Source of the DNA: Chloroflexota bacterium | GTDB lineage: Bacteria; Chloroflexota; Anaerolineae; Anaerolineales; Villigracilaceae | Length of the DNA stretch: 64,000 nt | Assembly (NCBI GenBank): GCA_016223135.1 | Contig: JACRPQ010000010.1 | Coordinates: forward strand, 1-64,000 | Direction of reading: 5' to 3' | Shown: one piece after another, positions 14,701 to 23,900 of the stretch | Numbering within the stretch: position 1 is the first letter of the stretch | Layout of the letters: every line of letters starts with the position of its first letter | Made by a program: the position numbers and the translations under genes | The notes under the pieces: model-generated | Told to the model about the DNA's origin: nothing | Database searches by the model: none | Seen by the model: the letters and a program-made list of their open reading frames with translations, nothing else

Positions 14701-17700
14701 ATGCACCGCGTCGTTCCTGAGCTGATTTTAGAGAATTTTCGGGCTGGGAAGTTTCAGGGGGAGTTTCCGGCTGTGGGAATGTTTTTGGACCTTTCGGGTT
14801 TTTCGAGAATGACCGATGCCCTCATGCAGCATGGACAACACGGGGCGGAGGTGCTGGCAGGGCTGATGCACAGCGTCTTTGACCCGCTGGTGAAGAGCGT
14901 CTTTGAGCATGGCGGGCGCATTGTCAGTTTTGCCGGCGACGGCATTATGGCGCTCTATCCCATCGACCGGAATGAACGTCAGACCGCTTTGCGCGCCCTG
15001 GCTTCTGCCTGGGAGGTTCAACAGGCGCTTTTGCAGAACCCCGACCGCAGCACCGTCTATGGGATGTTTTCGTTTTCGGTCAAAATTGGCGTTGCGCTTG
15101 GCGTGGTGAAGTGGCGGATTTTGCGTTCGCCCGACGGCAAGCAGGCGATGTACTACTTTCGCGGGTCGGCGGTGAATGAGGCGGCGGCGGCTGAGCATTA
15201 TGCTGCGGCGCGTGAGATTCTCATCAGTGAGGCGTTGAAGAATTTGCTTGGCGATGCCATCACTGCTCAGCCTCATGGTCCTTTCTACCGCTTCACCGGC
15301 TTTCACGCAGTGCCTCCACCGTCCGAGCTGTACCTTCTTCCGTCGGTGGATGTGGAGACTTCCCGCCTGTTCGTGCCGGAAGAGGTCATCGTTCATGATA
15401 TTCGCGGGGAGTTCCGACAGATCGTCAATCTCTTCATGCGCCTGCCCGACCTGCCCGATGAAAAGCTGGAAGAATTTGCCGGGGCGCTTTTTGACTTGCG
15501 CGCGAAATATGGCGGATTGCTTTCGCGGCTCGACTTCGGCGACAAAGGCTGTAACATGCTCCTGTTGTGGGGCGCGCCGGTCGCCTACGAGAACGATATT
15601 GGGCGCGCTCTCAACTTTGTTCTCGATTTGCAAGCGCGTGTGGATTTTCCCATCACTGCCGGAGTCACCTATTACATTGCTCATGCCGGCTATCTCGGCA
15701 GCGAGATGTGCGAGGATTACACCTGTTACGGCTGGGGCATCAACCTCGCTTCCCGCTTCATGGTGGGGGCGCCCGATGGAGCAGTGTGGGTGGATGAACG
15801 TGTTGCCCGCAGAGTTTCCCAGCGCTTTGAAATTGAGTATCTCGGTTCGCAATCCTTCAAGGGTTTTGCCTCCGAGCAAAAAGTGTATCTTTTGCGGCGG
15901 CGCAAACAGGAAATAACGACCATGTATCAAGGGGAAATGGTCGGACGCGAGGACGAGTTAAACCGTCTTCATCGGTTTGTCGAGCCGCTATGGGCGGGCA
16001 GGTTTGCAGGGTTTTTGGGGGTGGCGGGAGAAGCAGGGATTGGCAAGAGCCGTCTGCTTCAGGAGTTTTATGTTTCCAACCCCTTCAACCAACGAAATGT
16101 ACGGTGGGGATTTGGCGCGGCAGACCAGGTACTGCGGCGTTCCTTCAGTTCTCTGCGAGGCTGGCTCATGCGTTACTTCGGCATTTTGCAGGATCAATCG
16201 CCGCAGGAACGACGCCTCGCCTTCCATTCCCGGCTGGATGAACTGCTCGCATCTCTCCCCGACCCCAGCCTGGCACAAGAACTCAAGCGGACACACTCTT
16301 TTCTCGCCGCTCTGGTGGATGTTTATGAAGAAAATTCCCTCTACAACCAATTGGATGCCGAGGGACGCTACAATAACACTTTCGTTGCGCTGACTACGCT
16401 CATCAAAGCGGAAAGTCTGCGCCAGCCGTTCATTTTCATTGTGGACGACTTGCATTTTGCCGACCAGGATACGCTGGAATTTCTCATCCGCCTGAAGCGC
16501 TCACTCACTGCCGAAGCGGACATTTATCCGGTGGCAGTGATTTTATCCTATCGTCAGCAGGGCATAGACCTTTCTGTTGTCGGTAATCTTGTGGATGATG
16601 AAATCAGCCTGACCAGCATTTCCGCTGAAGAGACTGCCCGCCTTGTGGAGATCCTGCTGGGCGGCGCGGCTGCGCCTGACCTGATTGCGCTGGTCATGGA
16701 TCGTTCCGAGGGAAATCCCTATTTTGCCGAGCAAATTGTCCGTTATTTGCAGGAGGAAAATTTACTCGAAGTGGGTCCCGAAGGCTGGCGGCAGGTGCGG
16801 CATAGACGTTTTTCTGAATTGCCCGGCGACATCCGCGCCTTGTTGGTCGCGCGCATTGACCAGCTTCCGCGTGAGATTCGGGATGCTGTGCAAGCCGCTT
16901 CGATTCTGGGGCGCGAATTCGATGTCCGTGTTTTGGCAAACATGCTTGGGGCGCAAACCGATGTGTTTCGATATGTTGCCGAGGCGGAAAAAGCCGCCAT
17001 TTGGATTTCTCTCCCGGAATCACGCTACCTGTTTTATCACGGTCTCCTGCGTGATGCGGCATACTCGATGCAGATTCGCGCCCGGCGGCAGGAACTTCAC
17101 GCCGCCGCTCTACGCGCACTGGAAGCGATCTTTGCCGAGAACCTGGCAAGTCATTATCCTGAACTTGCTTATCATGCCGAACAGGGCGATCTCACCTCGG
17201 AAGCCCAAAAATACTATACGCTGGCGGGCAGGATTGCCGCGGCTTCTTACCAGAATACGCAGGCTGTCGAATACTTTACCCGCGCCCTGGCTTATACACC
17301 CTTCAACGACTTCCTTGCCCGTTTTGATTTGACCGCCGAGCGCGTCGAGTTGTATTCCCGTCTCGGCAAACGCGATTTGCAATTAAAAGACCTGAATGTG
17401 CTTGAGCAATGGGCTGTCCAAATGCAGGATAACCTCCGCCTTGTAAAGGTGGCAATGCTTCGCGCGGCATATCATTACTTTGGAGGCAATTATCTCGAAG
17501 CAGTGGAATTTGCCAAACGTGCTCAGGATGCCCCCGCGGAACTCGCCAACTCCAGTCTGGGAATTTACACCAACACGGTCTGGGCAACTGCATTGCTGCG
17601 GTTGGGAAGGCTGGAAGAAGCCATGCAGGCTGCAAAGTCCACATTGGAGCGGATTCAAATTTTTGAGAATCATAGGGAAGAATGCCGCATCCTCAATATC

Positions 17701-18618
17701 ATGGGCTGGATTGCCATGGAACAGCGTATCTTGCCTGAGGCAAGAAAGTATCTCACAGCTGCACTGGAGATTGCCCACGCTTATAAAAACCTGGAAGTCG
17801 AATCCAACGCACTAAGCAATTTAGCCATGTTGGAAGGTTTCTTGAGTGGAAATTATGCGCTCGCCCGCCAATACTACGAACAAACCCTGAAAGTGGCGCG
17901 CGACATTGGCAATCAGGTCTCCATCGTTTCCGCTTTAGCGAATTTAGGTTATGTGGCTGGCATTCAGGGCGATTTTGATTCTGCACGCTCATACTATCAC
18001 AAAACCCTCGCCATGGCGCAGAAAGACGGCAACCTATATCAGGAAATCTATACCCTGATCAATCTGAGCGCATTGGACGGCATCCAACAAAACGCTGAAT
18101 CCGCCCGCCGCAATGCAGAACGGGCGGCAGAATTGGCGCGAAAATCATCCGAGCGTTCCGGAGAAGCCTGGGCAATGCTTTACCTTGGTCATGCCTGTCT
18201 GCTGCAACGGGAATTTGAGTCAGCGCGCAAGGCATACCAGACTTCGATACAAATCCGCGAGGAAATGAAGCAGACCGCTCTCGCCATGGAGCCGCTGGCA
18301 GGGCTGCTGGAAATTTGCCTGGAAGAAAACGACCTTGCCGCTGCTGCCGAGCATGCCGAGGTCATTCTGAACTTTCTCGCGCAAGGCAATACCCTTGAAG
18401 GCGTTGAAGAGCCTGTGCGCATTTTTTACACCTGCTACCGCTACCTCCAGTGCAAAAACGATCCGCGCGCAAAACAAATCCTCCAACAGGGCTGCCGCCT
18501 GCTGGAGGACCGGGCTTCGAACTTCACAAATGAAGACGAACGCAGGAGTTACATTGAAAACATCCCCTGGCGCCGTGCAGTTTGGGAAGCGGCTCACACC
18601 AAGCAAAAGCAGGGTTAA
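14701..18618 (+). CDS. Tandem class III cyclase domains + AAA ATPase + TPR (soluble-adenylyl-cyclase-like)
   Basis: A 1305-aa protein with the layout of soluble adenylyl cyclase. The first cyclase domain keeps both metal aspartates (FLDLSGFS, D30; FAGDGIMALY) but its AVNEAAAAEH motif lacks the usual arginine. The second keeps GINLASRF (Asn and Arg) but has a poor metal site. One composite active site is therefore likely. An AAA/STAND ATPase follows, with Walker A GEAGIGKS and Walker B FIFIVDDLHFAD, then at least eight TPR-like repeats to the end. Ligand or partner binding by the TPRs would gate cAMP production. The start overlaps a divergent promoter, and the mRNA is probably leaderless. Confidence 0.87.
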   Translation: MHRVVPELILENFRAGKFQGEFPAVGMFLDLSGFSRMTDALMQHGQHGAEVLAGLMHSVFDPLVKSVFEHGGRIVSFAGDGIMALYPIDRNERQTALRALASAWEVQQALLQNPDRSTVYGMFSFSVKIGVALGVVKWRILRSPDGKQAMYYFRGSAVNEAAAAEHYAAAREILISEALKNLLGDAITAQPHGPFYRFTGFHAVPPPSELYLLPSVDVETSRLFVPEEVIVHDIRGEFRQIVNLFMRLPDLPDEKLEEFAGALFDLRAKYGGLLSRLDFGDKGCNMLLLWGAPVAYENDIGRALNFVLDLQARVDFPITAGVTYYIAHAGYLGSEMCEDYTCYGWGINLASRFMVGAPDGAVWVDERVARRVSQRFEIEYLGSQSFKGFASEQKVYLLRRRKQEITTMYQGEMVGREDELNRLHRFVEPLWAGRFAGFLGVAGEAGIGKSRLLQEFYVSNPFNQRNVRWGFGAADQVLRRSFSSLRGWLMRYFGILQDQSPQERRLAFHSRLDELLASLPDPSLAQELKRTHSFLAALVDVYEENSLYNQLDAEGRYNNTFVALTTLIKAESLRQPFIFIVDDLHFADQDTLEFLIRLKRSLTAEADIYPVAVILSYRQQGIDLSVVGNLVDDEISLTSISAEETARLVEILLGGAAAPDLIALVMDRSEGNPYFAEQIVRYLQEENLLEVGPEGWRQVRHRRFSELPGDIRALLVARIDQLPREIRDAVQAASILGREFDVRVLANMLGAQTDVFRYVAEAEKAAIWISLPESRYLFYHGLLRDAAYSMQIRARRQELHAAALRALEAIFAENLASHYPELAYHAEQGDLTSEAQKYYTLAGRIAAASYQNTQAVEYFTRALAYTPFNDFLARFDLTAERVELYSRLGKRDLQLKDLNVLEQWAVQMQDNLRLVKVAMLRAAYHYFGGNYLEAVEFAKRAQDAPAELANSSLGIYTNTVWATALLRLGRLEEAMQAAKSTLERIQIFENHREECRILNIMGWIAMEQRILPEARKYLTAALEIAHAYKNLEVESNALSNLAMLEGFLSGNYALARQYYEQTLKVARDIGNQVSIVSALANLGYVAGIQGDFDSARSYYHKTLAMAQKDGNLYQEIYTLINLSALDGIQQNAESARRNAERAAELARKSSERSGEAWAMLYLGHACLLQREFESARKAYQTSIQIREEMKQTALAMEPLAGLLEICLEENDLAAAAEHAEVILNFLAQGNTLEGVEEPVRIFYTCYRYLQCKNDPRAKQILQQGCRLLEDRASNFTNEDERRSYIENIPWRRAVWEAAHTKQKQG

Positions 18619-18968
18619 GGTCCACCTCCGATGGGCGGATCACCCACATTCAAAGTAAATTTGATATTGCCATTGCCGGCGTCTTCTGTGGTCAGCTCGT
18701 GCACCTCGCCGCCATAAAGGGCAAAAAGCCGTTTCCCTTTGGGCAGTTTCTTGAGTTTGACCGTGTAGGTAACATTGGCGTCTTTGCGGCTGGTTTTCTC
18801 GCGCACACCGTAGCTGTTGAACCAGGTAATGATAAAGCCCTGATAGGGTGTCGGCTCCGGTATCTCCTTGCTGTATGCTTCATATTGATCATCGACCTCG
18901 ACTTCAATCTCCGAATCGTATCCCGGAATTTTATTGTTCCCCTTGATTTTATACTTCACATTTGCCAT
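18615..18968 (-). CDS. Hypothetical protein, beta-rich
   Basis: A 117-aa protein starting MANVKYKIKGNNKIPG, placed by AAGGAGGCAGAG just before ATG 18968. It alternates short charged strands (SEIEVEVDD, VTYTVKLKKLPKG, KFTLNVGDPP) and ends in a proline/glycine tail. It has no signal peptide, membrane helix or known motif. Its stop overlaps the stop of the convergent cyclase gene by four bases. I do not recognise the family. Confidence 0.7.
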   Translation of the reverse strand: MANVKYKIKGNNKIPGYDSEIEVEVDDQYEAYSKEIPEPTPYQGFIITWFNSYGVREKTSRKDANVTYTVKLKKLPKGKRLFALYGGEVHELTTEDAGNGNIKFTLNVGDPPIGGGP

Positions 18969-19063
18969 CTCTGCCTCCTTGAGCCTTGGGTCTTTCAACA
19001 GTATTATACGGCTCGTTGATTGACATCCTGAAACTTGCAATTCATCGGCAATTTATTCGGCGT

Positions 19064-19630
19064 ATGCGATATATCATTTTCAACAAACCCTACGGCGTCC
19101 TTTCCCAATTTACTGACGAAGGCACCGGTCACCCCACACTAAAACAATATGTTGACATTCCCGGCGTTTATCCTGCCGGGCGGCTTGACCGGGACAGTGA
19201 AGGCTTGCTGTTCCTCACCGATGACGGTTCCCTCATCCATCGCCTGACAGATCCAAAGCGCCATGTAGAAAAGACATATTATGTCTTGGTGGAAGGACAG
19301 CCTGCCCCGGAACAGCTGGCAAATCTTCGAAAAGGAATCCAAATCAAAGACTACCGAACGCTCCCAGCCAAAGTCCGCCTCATCCCTGACCCGAACCTGC
19401 CGGCTCGACCCAAGCCTGTCACCCCGCACGGACCGACCACCTGGCTCGAAATCAAACTGCGCGAAGGCAGGAAACGTCAAATCCGCCACATGACCGCCGC
19501 TGTGGGGCTACCCACCTTGCGCCTCGTCCGCGTTGCCATTGGCAGCCTCGAACTGGGAAATTTGCCGCCTGGCGCATGGCGTGACCTAACGCCGCAGGAA
19601 GTCAGCCGGCTAAAAAGCGCTCGTCGTTGA
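19064..19630 (+). CDS. 23S rRNA pseudouridine synthase, RluE-like
   Basis: A 188-aa RsuA/RluB/E/F-family enzyme without an S4 domain, as in RluE. MRYIIFNKPYGVLSQF begins the catalytic domain, GRLDRDSEGLL carries the catalytic aspartate, and LREGRKRQIRHMTAAVG is the conserved C-terminal motif. The enzyme isomerises one uridine in 23S rRNA. The start at 19064 is set by where homology begins; upstream residues in the same frame are unrelated. Assignment to RluE rather than another subfamily rests on size and the missing S4. Confidence 0.88.
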   Translation: MRYIIFNKPYGVLSQFTDEGTGHPTLKQYVDIPGVYPAGRLDRDSEGLLFLTDDGSLIHRLTDPKRHVEKTYYVLVEGQPAPEQLANLRKGIQIKDYRTLPAKVRLIPDPNLPARPKPVTPHGPTTWLEIKLREGRKRQIRHMTAAVGLPTLRLVRVAIGSLELGNLPPGAWRDLTPQEVSRLKSARR

Positions 19631-19696
19631 TGATGCAGAAGAATATCACTGTTATCTGATTACAATTGCTTATCCGCCGAATCGACAATCTTCCGT

Positions 19697-19720
19697 TATA
19701 CTTATGTGAAGAATTTCACA
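19697..19720 (+). promoter_or_regulatory. Promoter -10 with CRP/FNR-type operator
   Basis: TATACT (19697-19702) is followed immediately by TGTGA-AGAATT-TCACA (19705-19720), a perfect match to the CRP half-sites with six bases between. The site lies at or just after the expected transcription start, a position suited to repression. It lies 24 bases before the formate/nitrite transporter gene. No CRP/FNR regulator is in the window. Confidence 0.55.
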
Positions 19721-19744
19721 ATATAACAAACAAAAGAGGTGCTT

Positions 19745-20632
19745 ATGAGCGAAATCCGCATTGACGCATTACTGCCCCAGGAAATGGCAACCCGCGCCGA
19801 ATACCTCGGAGTGCGCAAAGCCGAAATGCCCTTCCTGAAAATGTTCATGCTGGCGATTCTGGCGGGCGCGTTTATTTCCTTGGGTGCGATATTTGCCACC
19901 ACCGTCAGCGCCGGCAGCATGGCAATCACCACAGCCGAGGGGGAGGCGGCATTTACCACAGGCTTTCCTTACGGCTTTAATCGCCTGTTGGTGGGCTTGG
20001 TTTTTTGTCTGGGGCTTATCCTTGTGGTGGTAGGCGGCGCAGAATTGTTCACGGGCAACAACCTGATTGTCATGGCTTGGGCAAGCGGAAAAGTCAAAGG
20101 GCGCGCCATGCTGCGCAATTGGCTGATTGTGTATCTGGGCAATTTTGTCGGCGCCATCGGCACGGTCATCCTGATGTTTTTCTCAAAGCAATACACATTT
20201 GGCGCAAACTCGGTGGGCATTGCAGCGTTGAGAATTGGCGTAAGCAAAGTGGAATTGACCTTCCTGCAGGCAGTGGCGTTGGGCATTCTGTGCAATGCTC
20301 TCGTCTGTCTGGCGGTCTGGATGACGTTCAGCGCGCGCAGCACCATAGACAAGATTGCCGCCATCATTTTCCCGATTACGGCATTCGTCGCTGCCGGGTT
20401 TGAGCATAGCATCGCCAATATGTATTTCATCCCCTACGCTTTGTTTATCAAGTATTTCGACCCCGCCTATATTTCAGAAGTGAGCGGCAAAGTGGCTAAC
20501 CTCAATCAATTGACCTGGCAGGCATTTCTGGTCAACAATCTGATCCCGGTGACCATCGGGAACGTCATCGGCGGCGCGCTGCTGGTTGCGGCGGTGTACT
20601 GGGCAATCTTCCTGCGCCCGTCGAATGCGTAA
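19745..20632 (+). CDS. Formate/nitrite transporter (FNT) family channel
   Basis: A 295-aa protein with six membrane helices typical of FocA/NirC/HSC pentamers. GAELFTGNN is the conserved turn of helix 3. LVCLAVWM and FEHSIANMYFIP in the second half carry the pore histidine region. The ATG at 19745 follows AGAGG at proper distance. Members move formate, nitrite or hydrosulfide. The FocA-like EHSIANM motif suggests formate or nitrite, but the substrate is not certain. The gene just downstream is probably in the same operon. Confidence 0.9.
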   Translation: MSEIRIDALLPQEMATRAEYLGVRKAEMPFLKMFMLAILAGAFISLGAIFATTVSAGSMAITTAEGEAAFTTGFPYGFNRLLVGLVFCLGLILVVVGGAELFTGNNLIVMAWASGKVKGRAMLRNWLIVYLGNFVGAIGTVILMFFSKQYTFGANSVGIAALRIGVSKVELTFLQAVALGILCNALVCLAVWMTFSARSTIDKIAAIIFPITAFVAAGFEHSIANMYFIPYALFIKYFDPAYISEVSGKVANLNQLTWQAFLVNNLIPVTIGNVIGGALLVAAVYWAIFLRPSNA

Positions 20633-20667
20633 CTCACCATACAGAATATCCAGCAAAGGAGTTCAAC

Positions 20668-20898
20668 ATGAAAGCATACGTTTTGATCAAAATTCGGGCA
20701 GGGGAAGTCAAAGAAGTGGTTCGGCAGTTGATGAAATTGGATAACGTCGCCGAAGCGCACATGACGTTCGGTCCGTATGATGCGGTGGCGGTGATTACGG
20801 CGCAGGACATCAGCGGCTTGGGCGCTCTGATTGCTTCGTCCATTCAGCCCATCCCCGGCATCGAGCAGACCTTGACCTGCATCGCTGTGGATGTGTAA
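20668..20898 (+). CDS. Stand-alone Lrp/AsnC ligand-binding (RAM) domain protein
   Basis: A 76-aa protein consisting of one ACT-like RAM domain: AYVLIKIRAGEVKEVVRQL, then AEAHMTFGPYDAVAVI and a last strand LTCIAVDV. It lacks the DNA-binding domain of Lrp. Such proteins assemble into dimers or rings that bind small ligands. AAAGGAG precedes ATG. It lies 35 bases after the FNT gene and before a terminator, so the pair is likely one unit and it may sense a metabolite related to the transported anion, which is inference. Confidence 0.85.
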   Translation: MKAYVLIKIRAGEVKEVVRQLMKLDNVAEAHMTFGPYDAVAVITAQDISGLGALIASSIQPIPGIEQTLTCIAVDV

Positions 20899-20912
20899 AA
20901 ACCAACGATAAG

Positions 20913-20946
20913 GACAGCCGCCATCGAGGCGGCTGTCTTTGTTTGT
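20913..20946 (+). terminator. Rho-independent terminator
   Basis: GACAGCCGCC and GGCGGCTGTC are perfect 10-bp arms around ATCGA, followed by TTTGTTTGTTT. It ends the FNT operon. Confidence 0.88.
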
Positions 20947-20952
20947 TTCGTA

Positions 20953-23900
20953 TCAAGGCAGGCGGTATTTGAGGATGCGGTTGTTGCCGGCATCCGTCAC
21001 CCAGACGAAGCCGTTCTGATCCACCGTGACGCCTGCTGCGAGACCTATTTCATCCGGTCCGTTTCCAAAGTCTCCCCAGGTTCGCACAAACTGCCCGTCT
21101 GCCGTGAACTCAATCACGCGGTAGCCTTCGGGGTCAGTGATAAAGACATTGCCGCTGCCGCCCACTGCAATGAACGGCTTGTTATCCAGCGATTGACCGA
21201 ACCAGCCGTTGACGTCCCATTGCAGGGTGGGGAAGTAGAACTTTCCATCTTCGGAGGGGGTAAACGCCTGCACCCGTTGATTCCAGGTATCGGTCACATA
21301 GACCGTGCCGTTTGGAGCAATGGCAACGCCCACCGGCTCGTCGAATTGACCCGGTGCAAGCCCCGCTGTTCCAAACTCCGTAAGATAGTTCCCGTCTTTG
21401 TCGAAGACAACGATACGCTTGTTGCCGGTATCCGCCACAAGGACGTTTCCGTTGGCATCCACAGCGATACCGCGCGGACCCCAGAACGAACTGAGAGAAT
21501 TCGGATCACCCAGCTGCGGCTGACCGTATTGTCCCCACATTGTCACCGGCTGACCATCCCGCGTAAACTTTTGCACACGGTGATTCCAAGTGTCGGTGAC
21601 ATAGACCGAGCCATCGGGTCCGACTGCCACCCCCCAAGGCTCGTTGAACGTGCCAATGGGTGCGTTACCCGTGACGGCATCGCCGAACGTGCCCCATTCG
21701 TGCAAAAGGCTTCCATCGGATGCAATGTGCAGGATGCGATGGTTGCGCGAGTCGGCTATGTACAAGTCGCCGCTTTCGCTGTGCGCAATCGCACGGGGCG
21801 CGTTCAATCCGCGCGGATATTGCTCACTGCCGAAAATTTGCTCGGCGGGCAGCATGATGGTGCCTGCCTCGTAAGGATCGGTGACCACTGCGGTTTCGGC
21901 GGGTCCCACACCGTAATTCCAGATTTTGGAGACGATTTCCTTCCTTACAAAAAGTTTCATCTGGTCTGAAGGCTGCCAGGTGGTGAGAGTGAGGGAGCCG
22001 TTGCCGGTTGCCTGCGCGTATTTGGTGTAATCGCGGTTGAACCAAATGTCAAAAATTCCTTCGCGGATGTCGGGATTGGTGATGGCGTTCAACACGCGCT
22101 CGCGGTTGAGGTTGAAGTAATCCTGATTGGGCCACCACATGCGGATATAGTTGAACTCGTAAAACTCGTTCCCCAAAGCGGGATAAATCTTGTCGAAGTT
22201 TTTCTGGTCCACGATGACTGCCGCCGCCTCCCGCAGCGAACGGGTCGGCTGGTCGAAGGCGCGCAAGGCGGTGAAATCGCGCAGGTACCACACGAAGGGC
22301 CAGGAGACGCCGGTATCGGGGGCGCTGGCATCATAGGCAATGATGGCATTCAAGCCGCCGGTGGTGCGCTCGGAAATTTCCGTCACCTGCGCCATCACAT
22401 CCTTGACCCCGGTCGCGCCGTGAGCATAGACAAGATACTCTGTGGCGTCGTCGTAGAAAATGTAAGAGGCGCGGAAAGCCGTGCGCCCGGTTTGTACGGC
22501 GAGCAAGATAAAGAACACCAATGCTGCCCAGCCGGTAAACGCGCTGGGACGCGGCTGGCGTGAAAGATAAACCGCTCCGAAGATGCTGGCAATCAATGCC
22601 AGAAGCACTGCCGAAAAACGTAAAATCTGCGGCGCGAGCAGCGCTCCGGCTTCGGGAATGGACAACAGGTTCAGCAGCGCAGCGCCGTTGATAATGCTGG
22701 CAATCGCCGCAACGACGGCGAAGACGGTGAAGCCCACAATCGCCAGGCTGACGAAGTCGTTCTTCATCAAATAAACCAACAGCGCGGCGGCAATCACCGC
22801 CACCGCAAGCGGCAGGAGAAAGGCGGAGGTCGCTTCCAACTGCGCCAGGTCGGAGCCTTGGAAGGGGGGCGTTGCGCCAAACCAACTGCGAACGGCGCGA
22901 AATACCGCCGTCAGGAACACAATCAGCAGCGACAGCGAAAGCAGCGTGCGCCATGGGGAAGCCTCTTCCAGTTTTTCGCCAACGCCCTCGATGATTTGCC
23001 CAAGCCCCCAGCCGGTCAACAGCACCATGGGCCACGCCATGTGATACGTCAGCCAGGGCATGCGCTCGCCGGCAATCGTGAACGCCAAAATGCTCGTCGC
23101 CACCCAAAAGACCATCAGACTGAAGAAGTTTTTAAACTTGGTTTCTTCGGATACGACGGAGAGCGTTGGCTCAGAAAGTCCATTCGCTGCCGCCTCAGGG
23201 AATGTGCCTGCTTCTTCTGTGGATGGAAGTGATGGAACGTCTGGCGTGACGGCTGACATATCAGAAAGTTCATCCGCCGCCACCTCGGAGAATGTGCTTG
23301 CTTCTTCTGTGGATGGAAGTGATGAAACGTCTGGCGTGACGGCTGATACATCGGAAAGTTTGTCCGCTTCTTCCTCAGGGACGGCTGGACGCCGCCCAAA
23401 GAGTTTTTTCACGCCCAAGCCGATTGCCACCCAACTGCCGATGGCGGGCAGGAACTCATACATGGGAATTTGCACGAGGAGATAGTAATACTCCGGCTGA
23501 CTGCCGCGCTCCACGCCCTGCTGCTCGACCCAATATGCCAGCGAACCGACCAGACCGGTGAAGAAGCCGGGCGCGTTGGTGAAAATGGTGGTGTATAAGA
23601 TGATGAAAGGCAGCCAGAACGTCAGCGCGTATTTCCACCAATCGCGGCTCCACAGCAAGCCCACAATGATGGCGATGACAAAAAAGACCGCCGTAAAGCC
23701 GCCGATGATTGCCATCGAACGGACATCGAGCGCCGCCACCGCCGCCGCGCTGGTTGGAACGACCACATTCAGCCGTCCCTTCAGCCATTCGAGCGGGAAG
23801 GCGACCAGCATGGGCAGGACGAAACTCATCAACAGGATAATCAAGTCGAAGGAACGTTCCCTGCATAAATTTTCCCAGCCATAGCCAATCAGCAGAACGA

